Shown: piece after piece, positions 8,913-18,242 of the stretch
Position numbering within the stretch: position 1 is the stretch's first letter
How the letters are laid out: each line of letters opens with the position of its first letter
Source of the DNA: an uncultured Porphyromonas sp.
GTDB lineage: Bacteria; Bacteroidota; Bacteroidia; Bacteroidales; Porphyromonadaceae
DNA: 64,000 nucleotides
Assembly (NCBI GenBank): GCA_905372565.1
Contig: CAJPPK010000001.1
Span: 124,001-188,000, forward strand
Direction: 5' to 3'
Notes under the pieces: generated by a model
Database searches by the model: none
Told to the model about the DNA's origin: nothing
The model's input: only the letters and a program-made list of their open reading frames with translations
Translations under genes and position numbers: made by a program

Positions 8913-10998
8913 GATCGTTTTCGCTTTGCTTTCTGTCTAGATAATACTTGTAGAGTGCTTGCTGAGAGTTGAAGAGAGGAGTGCCTGCGGGATAGTCATC
9001 CCGACGAGGACGGACATCTGATACGCGCACATGATAGCCCTGCTCTGTATCAGCTAGACCAGCAGAGACGATGAAGTCTAACTCCTGCTGAATGTCTGGG
9101 TCATATACGGGAGTCATCACCTCGACACGACGATCAAGATTTCGACTCATCCAGTCGGTCGATCCGATGAAGTAGCGTGGATCGCCTCCATTGCCGAAGA
9201 TATAGATGCGAGAGTGCTCTAGATAGCGAGAGATGATCCCATTGATGAATAGCCCCTCGCTATAGCCTGGGATGTCAGGGATGAGTGAGCAGTTGCCTCG
9301 TAGGCAAAGCTCTACTTGCACACCAGCTTGGTTAGCTTCGTAGAGTTTGGCTACCATCTTCTCATCGACGATATGGTTTAGCTTAAGACGTATGAACGCT
9401 TCTTGTCCCGCCTTAGCTAACCGAATCTCACGATTGATCATGTGGTAGAGGCGGGTACGCATCTCATTGGGTGCCACCAGGAGGTGCTTGAAGCGAACCG
9501 GCTGGAAGGGGCGTTCGATGAAGTCGAATACCTGATGTACATCCTGCACGATCCCTTTATGTGCCGTCATAAGCATAAGGTCTGTGTAGAGGCGAGCGGT
9601 ACCTTCGTGTAGGTTGCCCGATCCGATACAAGCGATGTCTCCTCGGCGTGTGGAGATATGGATGAGCTTGGAGTGTACCTTGAGCTTCTCATGACCGATG
9701 ACTACATTGATCCCCGAGTCTTGCATCTTCTTACTCCAGCTGATATTCGACTGTTCGTCGAAGCGAGCGAGGAGCTCTACGACTGCCGTAACACGCTTAC
9801 CGTTTTGGGCTGCCGCCATGAGTGCTCTGACGACCTTGGAGTTCTGCGCTACACGATAGAGGGTGATGCGGATCGCCGTGACATCTGGGCTGATAGCAGC
9901 CTCCTGAAGTAGACGAAGGAAGTGGTCGAAGCTATAGTAAGGGAAGTGGACACAGCGATCCTTGCGTAGGACTTGGCTCAGGATACTTTGGCTGTAGTGG
10001 AACTCATCCATCTGCAGAGGTGCCTGCTTGGGGAAGCGTAGTCCGGAGCGTCCACAGTCGGGGAGATCCATGAGGTCTCGCATATTGTGATAGCGTCCTC
10101 CTCCGATACGGATGTCTCGGAAGTTGAGCTCTGCCATATCGCTTAGCTTACGTAGGATCTCTGGGGAGATAGCCTCGTCATAGACGACACGAACGGCTTC
10201 GCCACGCTTACGGCGCTTGATGCCTCGAGAGACCTTTTCGATAACGCTGGAGCGTAGGTCTTGCTCGATCTCAAACTCGGCATCCTTCGTGAACTTGAAG
10301 GTGTAAGCCTCGTACTGCACATACTCTCGTCCGATGAAGATATAGGGTAAGCAATAGCGTAAGACATCCTCGAGGAACATGAGGTAGCTCTCGTCGCCCT
10401 CATCCCGTAAGCGTAGGAAGCGCCCCAGCTCCTTGGTCGGTACCTCTAGCAGGGCGATGTCGTGCTTTTCTACCGGTTCGCCCTGTTCATGCCAGAGGAC
10501 GACAGCTAGGTAGAGAGACTCCTTGAGATGCTGCTCAGGTAGGAAGGTCAGGCTATCTATGAAGATCGGGTTGGTGATGCCACCGAGCTTATCCATGAAG
10601 AAGCCGAGTACTTCGTCTTCTTGCTTAGTAGATAGCTCTTGTTCATTGATGAGGTGGATATGAGCATTTCTTAGCTCTTTGACGAGCTGAGTAAACGTTT
10701 CGTCAAAGAGAGCACTATATTCCTTGTTGAGGCGTAGGATCGTGAGCAGTGTTTCTCGTGCTATCTTTCGCTCGGTCTCTAGGACATTCGTCCCCGAGTC
10801 AATGATGCGGCGGAGCGAAGCGACACGGACACGGAAGAACTCATCTAAGTTATTCGAATAGATACCGAGATAATTGAAGCGCTCTAAGAGGGGTAAGTCA
10901 GGGCGACGGGCTTCTAGGAGGATGCGCTTATTGAAGTACATCCAGCTCTCGTCCCGCTCGACATAGGGCAAGCGTCCTCGGTGTGGGCAGGTGAGCAT
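8905..10998 (-). CDS. ppk1: Polyphosphate kinase 1
   Basis: Reversibly polymerises the gamma-phosphate of ATP into inorganic polyphosphate. The 697-aa protein has the full PPK1 order: N-terminal domain (YFNKRILLEA, NYLGIYSNNLDEFFRVRVASLR), head domain, then two phospholipase D-like catalytic domains. The autophosphorylated His is expected in KVHSKLIHI (about residue 440), with IGSGNLHEGTARLYTD after it. The C-terminal domain ends in IGSTDWMSRNLDRRVEV. It lies between cdd (23-bp gap) and ppx (8-bp overlap). Confidence 0.95.
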   Translation of the reverse strand: MLTCPHRGRLPYVERDESWMYFNKRILLEARRPDLPLLERFNYLGIYSNNLDEFFRVRVASLRRIIDSGTNVLETERKIARETLLTILRLNKEYSALFDETFTQLVKELRNAHIHLINEQELSTKQEDEVLGFFMDKLGGITNPIFIDSLTFLPEQHLKESLYLAVVLWHEQGEPVEKHDIALLEVPTKELGRFLRLRDEGDESYLMFLEDVLRYCLPYIFIGREYVQYEAYTFKFTKDAEFEIEQDLRSSVIEKVSRGIKRRKRGEAVRVVYDEAISPEILRKLSDMAELNFRDIRIGGGRYHNMRDLMDLPDCGRSGLRFPKQAPLQMDEFHYSQSILSQVLRKDRCVHFPYYSFDHFLRLLQEAAISPDVTAIRITLYRVAQNSKVVRALMAAAQNGKRVTAVVELLARFDEQSNISWSKKMQDSGINVVIGHEKLKVHSKLIHISTRRGDIACIGSGNLHEGTARLYTDLMLMTAHKGIVQDVHQVFDFIERPFQPVRFKHLLVAPNEMRTRLYHMINREIRLAKAGQEAFIRLKLNHIVDEKMVAKLYEANQAGVQVELCLRGNCSLIPDIPGYSEGLFINGIISRYLEHSRIYIFGNGGDPRYFIGSTDWMSRNLDRRVEVMTPVYDPDIQQELDFIVSAGLADTEQGYHVRVSDVRPRRDDYPAGTPLFNSQQALYKYYLDRKQSENDHA

Positions 10999-11021
10999 AG
11001 GCCTATAGATAAGCGTGGAGA

Positions 11022-11489
11022 CTAAAGGGCGCTACCATCAAAGCCAAAGGGTAGAAGTAGACGGCAGTCTTCTAGAAGGATGCCTTCCTCTCCTCCCATA
11101 AGTAGAATGGGGAAGGGATGAAAGCGAGTCGCCGTCTCCATAATTACTTGACGACAGCTACCACAAGGAGAGATGAAGGGGACACGCCCTTGGTCGTTTG
11201 TGGCTACGATGACTAGACGCTCGACAGCGACATCAGGCCACTGTGCCCCAGCCCAAAAGAGAGCCGTCCGTTCGGCACAAGTCCCTGAAGGGTAGGCTGC
11301 ATTCTCTTGGTTTGATCCCGTGACGATCTCACCATTGGCTAGCAAAACAGCAGCTCCGACATGAAATCTACTATAGGGAGCATAGGCTCCTTCGGCTACT
11401 TGTAGAGCAGCCTTTTCTAAACGTTGATCGAGTTCACTGAGCTCCTCTCTGCGGAGCTTCTTATAGGGAAGATGGAAGGTCTGTTCCAT
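11022..11489 (-). CDS. cdd: Cytidine deaminase
   Basis: Zn-dependent conversion of (deoxy)cytidine to (deoxy)uridine in pyrimidine salvage. The 155-aa homotetrameric-type enzyme shows SRFHVGAAVL, the catalytic NAAYPSGTCAERTALF (Zn Cys, Glu proton shuttle) and the zinc-binding PCGSCRQVI. It is first in the leftward cdd-ppk-ppx cluster; the 23-bp gap to ppk suggests co-transcription, though there is no evident functional tie. Confidence 0.93.
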   Translation of the reverse strand: MEQTFHLPYKKLRREELSELDQRLEKAALQVAEGAYAPYSRFHVGAAVLLANGEIVTGSNQENAAYPSGTCAERTALFWAGAQWPDVAVERLVIVATNDQGRVPFISPCGSCRQVIMETATRFHPFPILLMGGEEGILLEDCRLLLPFGFDGSAL

Positions 11490-11610
11490 AGGTCTCTTTG
11501 TATCTATCTACTAAGCTTCATGGTGCGAAGCTCTAAACGAATATACAAACTTTCGTTCATTGAGCCATTTACTAGGCTAAGGAAGCGATCCTTGGGGAGT
11601 CAGCATTTGG

Positions 11611-11731
11611 ATAGTAATGAAGCTGTGGTATCGTTAGCAACGAAGTTAAATTTCATTTCTAATGCTACCAGGGATTGTTACTAATCAAATGGACTGATGA
11701 TGAGTAATGGAACTAGGGAGGATAGGTAAAG
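11611..11731. repeat. Intergenic 22-23 bp periodic array (GTAATGAAG type), about 6 units
   Basis: The word GTAATG or a close variant starts at 11614, 11637, 11659, 11681, 11704 and 11726 (steps 23, 22, 22, 23, 22). Variants are GCAACGAAG, CTAATGCTA, CTAATCAAA, GTAATGGAA and GTAAAGGAG. The array is central in the 371-bp gap between cdd and gpmA. The gap has no gene. Confidence 0.6.
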
Positions 11732-11785
11732 GAGATGAGTATAAGCTGTGATCAAAGGATGGAATGAGGCTAGTAAATATACAAG

Positions 11786-11833
11786 ACGCCCCGCAAAGGT
11801 GATCGCCTCAACGGCGAATCCCTTGCGGGGCGT
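11786..11833 (-). terminator. GC-rich hairpin downstream of gpmA
   Basis: A 14-bp stem with one mismatch (11786-11799 with 11820-11833) encloses a second small hairpin. It lies 28 bp past the gpmA stop. The T-run on the minus strand is poor, so it may act partly as an mRNA 3' stabiliser. Confidence 0.6.
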
Positions 11834-11860
11834 ACTCAGGATATAGCTGAAAGGGCAGGC

Positions 11861-12607
11861 TTATGCCTTTTTGCCCTGATTAGCTACGGCTTCCATGAGC
11901 TTCTTGATCTCTTCAGGATCGCCGAGGAAGTAATCCTTGACGAGGTTGAGCTTATCATCGAACTCAAAGACGTAAGGAACAGCCGTGGGGAGGTTCAGCT
12001 CGATGATCCCTTCGTCGGAGATACCCTTGAGCACCTTGATAATGCCACGAAGGCTGTTACCGTGTGCTGCTACGAGGATATCGTCATGCTCCATTAGGGC
12101 AGGGAAGATCTCTCCTTCCCAGTAGGGCAGTGTACGAGCGACCGTATGGCAGAGAGCTTCGGTCAGGGGAAGGTAAGCTGGTACGACTCCTGCATAGCGT
12201 GGGTCAGCCTGAGGTGCACGTTCGTCCGTGACTTCTAGGGGCGTAGGAGGTACATCATAGCTACGACGCCAGATCTTGACCTGAGCATCGCCGTACTTCT
12301 CTGCGGTCTCAGCCTTATTGAGTCCCTGAAGCATACCATAGTGCTTCTCGTTCAGACGCCAGCTCTTAGATACGGGGATCCAGTCGAGATCCATGACATC
12401 GAGGATCTGGTTGAGAGTCTTGATAGCGCGCTTGAGGTAGGAGGTGTAGGCCTTGGTGAAGTGGAAGCCATTCTCCTTGAGGAGGGCACCAGCCTTCTTT
12501 GCTTCTTCTACTCCCTTCTCGGAGAGGTCGACATTCGTCCACCCCGTGAAGCGGTTTTCCTTATTCCACACACTCTCACCGTGGCGGATCAGTACGATTC
12601 TCTTCAT
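11861..12607 (-). CDS. gpmA: 2,3-bisphosphoglycerate-dependent phosphoglycerate mutase
   Basis: Interconverts 3- and 2-phosphoglycerate in glycolysis. The 248-aa length is standard for dPGM. The phosphohistidine motif RHGESVWN is at residues 8-15, followed by ENRFTGW, and the second His motif VAAHGNSLRGIIK is near residue 185. The catalytic Glu region is WRLNEKHYGMLQG. It has its own TATCTTTG promoter element overlapping the end of the upstream HAD gene region. Confidence 0.96.
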   Translation of the reverse strand: MKRIVLIRHGESVWNKENRFTGWTNVDLSEKGVEEAKKAGALLKENGFHFTKAYTSYLKRAIKTLNQILDVMDLDWIPVSKSWRLNEKHYGMLQGLNKAETAEKYGDAQVKIWRRSYDVPPTPLEVTDERAPQADPRYAGVVPAYLPLTEALCHTVARTLPYWEGEIFPALMEHDDILVAAHGNSLRGIIKVLKGISDEGIIELNLPTAVPYVFEFDDKLNLVKDYFLGDPEEIKKLMEAVANQGKKA

Positions 12608-12659
12608 GATTGATTGATATTACAGTGAATGATTGTTCGTCGTTGATTGTATTGCGGTG

Positions 12660-12667
12660 CAAAGATA
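12660..12667 (-). promoter_or_regulatory. -7 element (TATCTTTG) of gpmA
   Basis: The minus strand reads TATCTTTG 53 bp upstream of the gpmA start and inside the 67-bp gap to the preceding HAD gene. This suggests gpmA can be transcribed independently. Confidence 0.55.
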
Positions 12668-12674
12668 ACCAAAG

Positions 12675-13310
12675 TTACCCTTGGGCATTGAGCTGACGAA
12701 GGAGCTGGCGAACAGGTTCGCGCCAGTCTTCTCCATTCTTCGGACAATAGGTGTGGATGCCGAACTCTGCTGCCATAGCTACGTTAGCCGGCCCATCATC
12801 TAGGAAGAGAGTCTCCTCGGGCTTCATCTGTCCCTCAGCGATCATCTTTTCGAAGATACGACGATCGGGCTTGACTAAGCCCATTTCGCAGGAGGCAAAC
12901 TTCTTCTCACAGAAGGAAGAGAGCGGGCGTCCTGAGGGTAGGAAGCGATCACTCTCACAGAAATCCATGACGTAGGGATTTGTATTCGATAGGATGAAGA
13001 TGCGGTAGTCCTTGAGCTCTTCATCTATGAAGTCAAACTTATAGGTGTCGACTGATCGGAGGAAGCCGAAGTAAGCGTGGGCGATCTCGTCATAGGTCAG
13101 CTCTCGTCCTGCCGAGGCACTTAGGGCTGTTCGGAACTCAGGCTCTGTCATTCGGCCGTCTTCTACCTGAAGGAAGTATCCGCTCTGTAGGTAGGGGTCG
13201 AGCATCTCTGCTACGTTAGGCACGCCGAGGGCGTCGAAGCGACGCAGGGCCTCCTCTCTATCGAGGAAGAAGAGCACTCCTCCTAGGTCTAATACAATGT
13301 TCTTTATCAT
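12675..13310 (-). CDS. HAD-IA family phosphatase
   Basis: A 211-aa HAD hydrolase. Motif I is VLDLGGVLFFLD at residues 5-16, where the second Asp of DxD is replaced by Gly, as in the epoxide-hydrolase-like/YihX subgroup. A helical cap follows, then motif II IFILSNTNPYV, motif III Lys in LVKPDRRIFEKM and motif IV TLFLDDGPANVAMA. YihX-type sugar-phosphate phosphatase activity is plausible but not shown. It follows porX after 34 bp. Confidence 0.8.
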   Translation of the reverse strand: MIKNIVLDLGGVLFFLDREEALRRFDALGVPNVAEMLDPYLQSGYFLQVEDGRMTEPEFRTALSASAGRELTYDEIAHAYFGFLRSVDTYKFDFIDEELKDYRIFILSNTNPYVMDFCESDRFLPSGRPLSSFCEKKFASCEMGLVKPDRRIFEKMIAEGQMKPEETLFLDDGPANVAMAAEFGIHTYCPKNGEDWREPVRQLLRQLNAQG

Positions 13311-13344
13311 CTAGTCTGTCTATATATTGTAAGGTATAAGCGTA

Positions 13345-14898
13345 CTACTTCGGGCGCATCGTGATAAGGGGGATCAGCATTTCTTCAAGCGATATGCCTC
13401 CGTGCTGGAAGGTATCCTTGTAGTACTGTACGTAGTAGTTGTAGTTATTGGGGTAGGCGAAGAAGTCATCGTTGTAGCTGAAGACGTACTTGTCCGAGAG
13501 ATTCGTCTGGGGCAGGCCTATCTTTGCTGGGACATTGGCTTCGTAAACCTCCTTGGGGTTATAGGATAGGCTCTTGCCGACCTTATAGCGGAGGTTGGTA
13601 TTGGTATTCTTATCTCCGATGATCTTCACGGGATTCTTCACGCGCTTCGTACCATGGTCGGTCGTAAGGATGACCCGGTAGCCCATTTCGGCGATGTGCT
13701 TGAAGAGATTGTACGTCGTCGAGTGGCGGAACCAGCTCTTGGTGAGTGAGCGATAGGCGGCCTCTGTGTTGGCTAGCTCACGGATCATCTTGCTCTCGGT
13801 GCGAGCATGCGAGAGCATATCGACGAAGTTAAGGACGATGACGTTCAGCGGATACTGCTTGAGACTATTTAGACTACCGAGGAGACGCTCGCCGAAGCGG
13901 GCTTCGTAGACCTTGTTATAAGAGAACGAATAGTTCTTACGGTAGCGCTGGAGGAGTGTCTGGATCATGGGCTCCTCATTGAGATTCTTCCCCTCTTCGC
14001 TCTCTTCGTCTACCCAAAGGTCAGGGAACATCTTAGCGATGTCTAGGGGCATCAGCCCAGAGAAGATAGCATTGCGGGCGTACTGCGTAGCTGTCGGGAG
14101 GATCGATAGGTAAAGGTCTTCATCAAAAGTGTAGAACTCGCTGAGCAAGGACTTGACGCTCTCCCACTGATCATAGCGGAAGTTGTCGATGAGGATGAAG
14201 AAGACTTTCTCCCCAGAGTCTAGCAGTGGGAAGACCTTCGTCTTGAATAGGTCGGGGCTAAGGATAGGGCGTCCCTCTGGTTCGCGTATCCAACCCTCAT
14301 AATTCTTACTGATGAAGCGCGAGAATAGCCGTCCTGCCTCTGCCTTCTGCATCTCTAGGAGCTCCTTCATCTGTTCGTCTCCCTCTTCGAGCTCTAGCTC
14401 CCAGTGTACGAGACGTCGGTAGAGCTCCTTCCATTCGTCAACGGAGAGGCGGTCACTCATCTGCGTGCTCATCTGGGCAAACTCTTGTCTGTAGTTGACG
14501 ATCGTAGCCTCATTGATGATCGAGCTCTGGTGTAGGTTCTTCTTGAGCGATAGTAGGAGCTGGCTAGGGTTGACCGGCTTGATGAGGTAGTCCGTGATTT
14601 TTCCACCGATAGCTTGGTTCATCAGTTCCTCTTCCTCGCTCTTGGTGACCATAACGATAGGTAGGAAGGGGCGAAGCTCCTTAATGCGCTGGAGGGTATC
14701 GAGCCCAGTTAGGCCAGGCATATGCTCATCTAAGAAGATAAGATCGAAGTGCTGCGCCTGGACAGCGTCGATGGCTTCGTTGCCACTACGCACGGGAGTC
14801 ACTTCGTATCCCTTAGTCTGCAGGAAGAGGATGTGAGGTTTTAGGAGGTCGATCTCATCGTCGGCCCAGAGGATCTGATAGACTTTGCTTGCGCTCAT
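13345..14898 (-). CDS. porX: PorX-type response regulator with PglZ domain
   Basis: A 517-aa two-domain regulator of the type IX secretion system in Bacteroidota. The receiver domain (residues about 5-125) carries the acidic pair in WADDEID, the phosphorylated Asp in LIFLDEHMPGLTGLD and the Lys in DYLIKPVNP. The C-terminal PglZ/alkaline-phosphatase-like domain (about 215-515) carries VFFILIDNFRYDQW, NVIVLNFVDMLSHA and VILTTDHGTKRV. In P. gingivalis PorX works with the kinase PorY and sigma factor SigP; neither gene is in this window. The domain order identifies it well. Confidence 0.93.
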   Translation of the reverse strand: MSASKVYQILWADDEIDLLKPHILFLQTKGYEVTPVRSGNEAIDAVQAQHFDLIFLDEHMPGLTGLDTLQRIKELRPFLPIVMVTKSEEEELMNQAIGGKITDYLIKPVNPSQLLLSLKKNLHQSSIINEATIVNYRQEFAQMSTQMSDRLSVDEWKELYRRLVHWELELEEGDEQMKELLEMQKAEAGRLFSRFISKNYEGWIREPEGRPILSPDLFKTKVFPLLDSGEKVFFILIDNFRYDQWESVKSLLSEFYTFDEDLYLSILPTATQYARNAIFSGLMPLDIAKMFPDLWVDEESEEGKNLNEEPMIQTLLQRYRKNYSFSYNKVYEARFGERLLGSLNSLKQYPLNVIVLNFVDMLSHARTESKMIRELANTEAAYRSLTKSWFRHSTTYNLFKHIAEMGYRVILTTDHGTKRVKNPVKIIGDKNTNTNLRYKVGKSLSYNPKEVYEANVPAKIGLPQTNLSDKYVFSYNDDFFAYPNNYNYYVQYYKDTFQHGGISLEEMLIPLITMRPK

Positions 14899-15095
14899 CG
14901 CGTACTCTAGTTATGGTGAGGACAATTTTCTGACGAAGATACATAAAATAGCCTAGGCCATCAAGGTGCTTTCTTGTCGGAAGTAAACTAAAACTCTCGG
15001 ACTAAAAACCGAGAGGTGGTGTGCTCCATCTAGGTGTCTCAGCGTCACGAAATAGGCGTATTAGGTTCGGCGAACACAGACCTCCGTCGGAGCTA

Positions 15096-15200
15096 GCTCT
15101 TGGCTTAGTTTGGGGAAGGTCTATCTCTCTAACGCAAAAGGTCTACCTTTTAGCCTTGAGAGCTCTATCTTTCCTTTCGAGAAGATAGAGCTTTCCTCTG
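15096..15200. repeat. Intergenic 22-bp periodic array (AAGGTCTACCTTT type), 4-5 units
   Basis: Units begin with GCTCT/GTCTAT/GTCTACC/CTCTATC at 15096, 15119, 15141 and 15163 (steps 23, 22, 22), and a complementary GATAGAGC word follows at 15184. The array lies in the 448-bp gap between the divergent porX and TonB receptor genes. The gap also has a small hairpin at 14994-15015 and a weak -7-like TACCTTTA near 15289. A 74-codon frame across the array is not considered a gene. Confidence 0.6.
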
Positions 15201-15346
15201 TGAATCTTGAGAGATATAGCCGGCAGAGAGTGCTCCCTATTATTAGGTATTTTCGGGAAAGTCAGGACAACCTTAGTCAATACTCCGTACCTTTACCTAG
15301 GATAATATCCAAAACCAAGTATTCATTCACTTAATACCTTTACACA

Positions 15347-17932
15347 ATGACACGACAACGACTTTGTCGGTTCCTGCTCATGCTTCTGGTCTGCCTGCCT
15401 TTTGGTCTAGGCAAGCTCTATGCACAGCAGGCTAACCAGCTCGGGAGCATCGTGGGCACCGTCGTCGACGCTTCGACACACGAGGCTCTCCCAGCAGTCC
15501 AAGTCCTCATTAAGGGGACGACTATCGGTACCAGCACAGATGCTACGGGGGCGTTTAGCCTCAAGGGTCTGAAGCCAGGTACCTATGTCCTTCAAGCTCG
15601 TCTTATAGGCTACGGGCTGGAGGAGACACACGTCACTATCGCTACGGGTGGGGGAAGTCGTCACATCGACCTCTATCTCCGCCAGCAGAGCATTGACCTC
15701 GATGGGGTCGTGGTCTCTGCGAATCGTCATGAGACCCTACGTCGCCATGCCCCTAGCCTAGTGACTGTCCTCTCACAGGATGTCTTTAAGAAGACGAATT
15801 CCGAGAATTTGAGCCAGGGACTACGTTTCCAGCCTGGACTTCGCATTGAGGATAATTGCCAGAACTGTGGCTTCAATCAGGTGCGTATCAATGGGCTTGA
15901 GGGAGCATACTCCCAGATCCTCATCGACAGCCGTCCTGTCTTTAGCGCTCTAGCTGGTGTCTATGGTCTGGAGCAGATCCCTAGCTCGATGATTGAGCGT
16001 GTGGAAGTGATCCGGGGAGGTGGATCTGCTCTCTTCGGAGCCAATGCCGTCGGTGGAGTCATCAATGTCATTACTCGTGAGCCACTGCGTAGCTCAGCCT
16101 CGCTAAGGCAGAGCTACACCTCCTTTGAGGGAGCCTCTGGTAAGTATACGCCCCTCCAACCGGTGACTAGCTTCAACGGTTCGCTCGTCAGCGAAGACCA
16201 TCGTGCCGCCGCCATGGTATTTGGGCAGCATGCTTCACGTGGCTTTATCGATGTAGATGGTGACGATTTCACGGATATCCCTGAGCTGAAGAACCGTGCA
16301 CTAGGCTTCCGAGGCTACTATAAGACGGGGATTTATAGCAAAATCACAGCCGAATACCGCTCCATGCACGAGTATCGCCGAGGGGGAGATCGTCTCAATG
16401 AAGCGCCTTTCCAGGCTCGTATCGCTGAGTACCTACAGCATTTCATCAACGGAGGAAGCCTTCGCTTCGATCAGACGACTGCTTCGGGTAATGATAGCTT
16501 CAGCCTTTATGCGTCTGGACAGCAGGTGCTACGTAAGAGCTACTATGGTGGTGGCGACTATGCCGGTGAGCTTCTCAAGCCGCTAACAGAACTCCCTCGT
16601 GGTAATGCCAACGGGACTCCGGAGGAGAAGGCGCAGGCCGAAGCCTATCAGAAGGCCTATGATGACGCCCTCAAGGCACTGACAGCCTATGGGGAAACGA
16701 AGGGCTTCGACTTCCAGGGGGGAGGCTCTTATATCCATAAGTTCCCTCATCAGCTGACCTTGACGCTAGGGGCAGAGGGTACTTACTCTACCCTGAATGA
16801 CAAGAGTGGCTACCGTGCTCATGGTATTGATCAGGTGAGTACGACTTGGTCACAGTACGATCAGCTAGAGTACACGAGTGATCGCTGGACATTCCTCCTA
16901 GGTGGTCGCTTCGACTACCTGCTTTTGACTCAGGGAGGGAAGCGAAGCATCGACCCATTGCTCGTCTTTAGCCCACGTGCCAACGTCCGATTCAATCCTA
17001 CGAGGGATCTTAGCCTCCGTCTCTCCTATAGTGAGGGATTCCGTGCGCCACAGTTCTTCGACGAAGAGATGCACGTAACCCTAGCTGGAGGCGAACCTAA
17101 GGAGCGCGTTCTCTCGCCCGATCTGAAGGAAGAGCGTTCCCGTAGCCTGAGTACCTCCTTCGATTGGTACACGAACCTAGGCAAGGGCTGGCAGTTGAAC
17201 CTGATGGGAGAGGGCTTTGCTACTTGGATCCGGAACAAGTTCACACCGGATAACGAAGACGGAGTCCTAGATCCCAAGACTGGTAAGAAGGTCATCACGA
17301 TCATCAATGCTCGTGGTGGACAGAGCCGAGTCTATGGTTTGAACTTCGAAGCTCGTCTAGCTTACCAGCGGCTGCTGGACTTCCAGGCAGGATGGACACT
17401 CCAGCGTAGCCAGTATGGTGAGGATAAGGTGCTCTTCGAGCCCAGCGATGATGCCCCGAAGCAGGCACTTGTCACCACGAGAGACTATGAGCGTACCCCC
17501 AATAGCTACGGCTATCTGACGGCTACCGTACGCCCTACCAAGGCGCTGAGCCTTGTCCTCTCAGGCACCTATACGGGTAGCATGAAGGTGCCCCATGTCG
17601 TCTATGAGGGAGCCGATGGGCTTAACCTCCAGCCAGGTGAGATCAATAGCCTAGGACACTTCGACGTCGTCCGTGACGGGGTACGTCATCGTGGTCAGGC
17701 TCCTGAGGCTGGCATCTTGAAGAAGACGAAGTCCTTCGTCGATTTGGACTTCCGAGTAAGCTACGCCTTTGACCTTACCTCGCTCGTCAAGCTAACTCTG
17801 GATGCTGGGATACAGAACTTCCTGAACAGCTACCAAAAGGATACGGATATGGGACCTGGTCGTGCCTCCGACTACATCTATGGTCCCAATCGCCCAAGAC
17901 GTCTCTACGTCTCGGCGACCTTTGACCTCTAG
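15347..17932 (+). CDS. TonB-dependent receptor with carboxypeptidase-like N-domain
   Basis: An 861-aa outer-membrane active transporter. A signal peptide ends near AQQ (residue 27). A carboxypeptidase-regulatory-like beta-sandwich (about 33-115) starts GSIVGTVVDASTHEALPAV, as usual in Bacteroidota. The plug (about 130-240) contains NCQNCGFNQVRINGLEG and VEVIRGGGSALFGANAVGGV. A long 22-strand barrel ends in aromatic-rich RRLYVSATFDL. No SusD partner follows, so a small ligand such as iron, heme or a vitamin is more likely than a glycan. The Cys pair in the plug is notable. A terminator follows directly. Confidence 0.92.
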   Translation: MTRQRLCRFLLMLLVCLPFGLGKLYAQQANQLGSIVGTVVDASTHEALPAVQVLIKGTTIGTSTDATGAFSLKGLKPGTYVLQARLIGYGLEETHVTIATGGGSRHIDLYLRQQSIDLDGVVVSANRHETLRRHAPSLVTVLSQDVFKKTNSENLSQGLRFQPGLRIEDNCQNCGFNQVRINGLEGAYSQILIDSRPVFSALAGVYGLEQIPSSMIERVEVIRGGGSALFGANAVGGVINVITREPLRSSASLRQSYTSFEGASGKYTPLQPVTSFNGSLVSEDHRAAAMVFGQHASRGFIDVDGDDFTDIPELKNRALGFRGYYKTGIYSKITAEYRSMHEYRRGGDRLNEAPFQARIAEYLQHFINGGSLRFDQTTASGNDSFSLYASGQQVLRKSYYGGGDYAGELLKPLTELPRGNANGTPEEKAQAEAYQKAYDDALKALTAYGETKGFDFQGGGSYIHKFPHQLTLTLGAEGTYSTLNDKSGYRAHGIDQVSTTWSQYDQLEYTSDRWTFLLGGRFDYLLLTQGGKRSIDPLLVFSPRANVRFNPTRDLSLRLSYSEGFRAPQFFDEEMHVTLAGGEPKERVLSPDLKEERSRSLSTSFDWYTNLGKGWQLNLMGEGFATWIRNKFTPDNEDGVLDPKTGKKVITIINARGGQSRVYGLNFEARLAYQRLLDFQAGWTLQRSQYGEDKVLFEPSDDAPKQALVTTRDYERTPNSYGYLTATVRPTKALSLVLSGTYTGSMKVPHVVYEGADGLNLQPGEINSLGHFDVVRDGVRHRGQAPEAGILKKTKSFVDLDFRVSYAFDLTSLVKLTLDAGIQNFLNSYQKDTDMGPGRASDYIYGPNRPRRLYVSATFDL

Positions 17933-17956
17933 CCTCCTTCAGGGCACTATCCACAG

Positions 17957-18001
17957 CTTCGCCCCTCCTGGTCTTCTCCCCGAAGGCTAGGAGGGGCGAA
18001 G
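17957..18001 (+). terminator. GC-rich terminator after the TonB receptor gene
   Basis: A perfect 13-bp stem (17957-17969 with 17989-18001), 25 bp past the receptor stop codon. The T-run is weak. Confidence 0.65.
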
Positions 18002-18026
18002 TGCTATGATGAGAGGGCGGATAGGG

Positions 18027-18160
18027 TAGAGCTAGAGCCCAAGAGGAGAGAGCTAGAACTTGGAGAAAGCAAACATCTACCTTCGTCAGATCAAAGGTAG
18101 ACCTCGGCTCGGGCGAAGGTCTATGCTTTCTCTCTTGAGCTCTAACCTCTAGTGTAAAGG
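18027..18160. repeat. Intergenic 22-bp periodic array (AAGGTnTACCTTT type), about 6 units
   Basis: Units start at 18027, 18049, 18071, 18093 and 18115 (all steps 22), with a further degenerate unit from about 18136. Starts read TAGAGCTAGA, AGAGCTAGAA, AAACATCTACC, AAAGGTAGACC and GAAGGTCTATG. The array is between the TonB receptor terminator and the lysS promoter. Confidence 0.65.
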
Positions 18161-18192
18161 CGTTCTAATCACGCTCATTGGGCTAAATGCCT

Positions 18193-18200
18193 TATCTTTG
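18193..18200 (+). promoter_or_regulatory. -7 element (TATCTTTG) of the lysS operon
   Basis: TATCTTTG matches TAnnTTTG exactly, 42 bp upstream of the lysS ATG. A convincing -33 element was not found. Confidence 0.6.
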
Positions 18201-18242
18201 TGTACAACCATTATTTATATATAGCAAGTACAAGACCACAAG

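Noticed and set aside
14994..15015. Small hairpin (7-bp stem) between porX and the TonB receptor
   Set aside because: Too short and not placed after any gene's 3' end, so not called a terminator.
15110..15334. A 74-codon plus-strand frame upstream of the TonB receptor
   Set aside because: It runs over the 22-bp array and has no protein-like features; the array explains the sequence.
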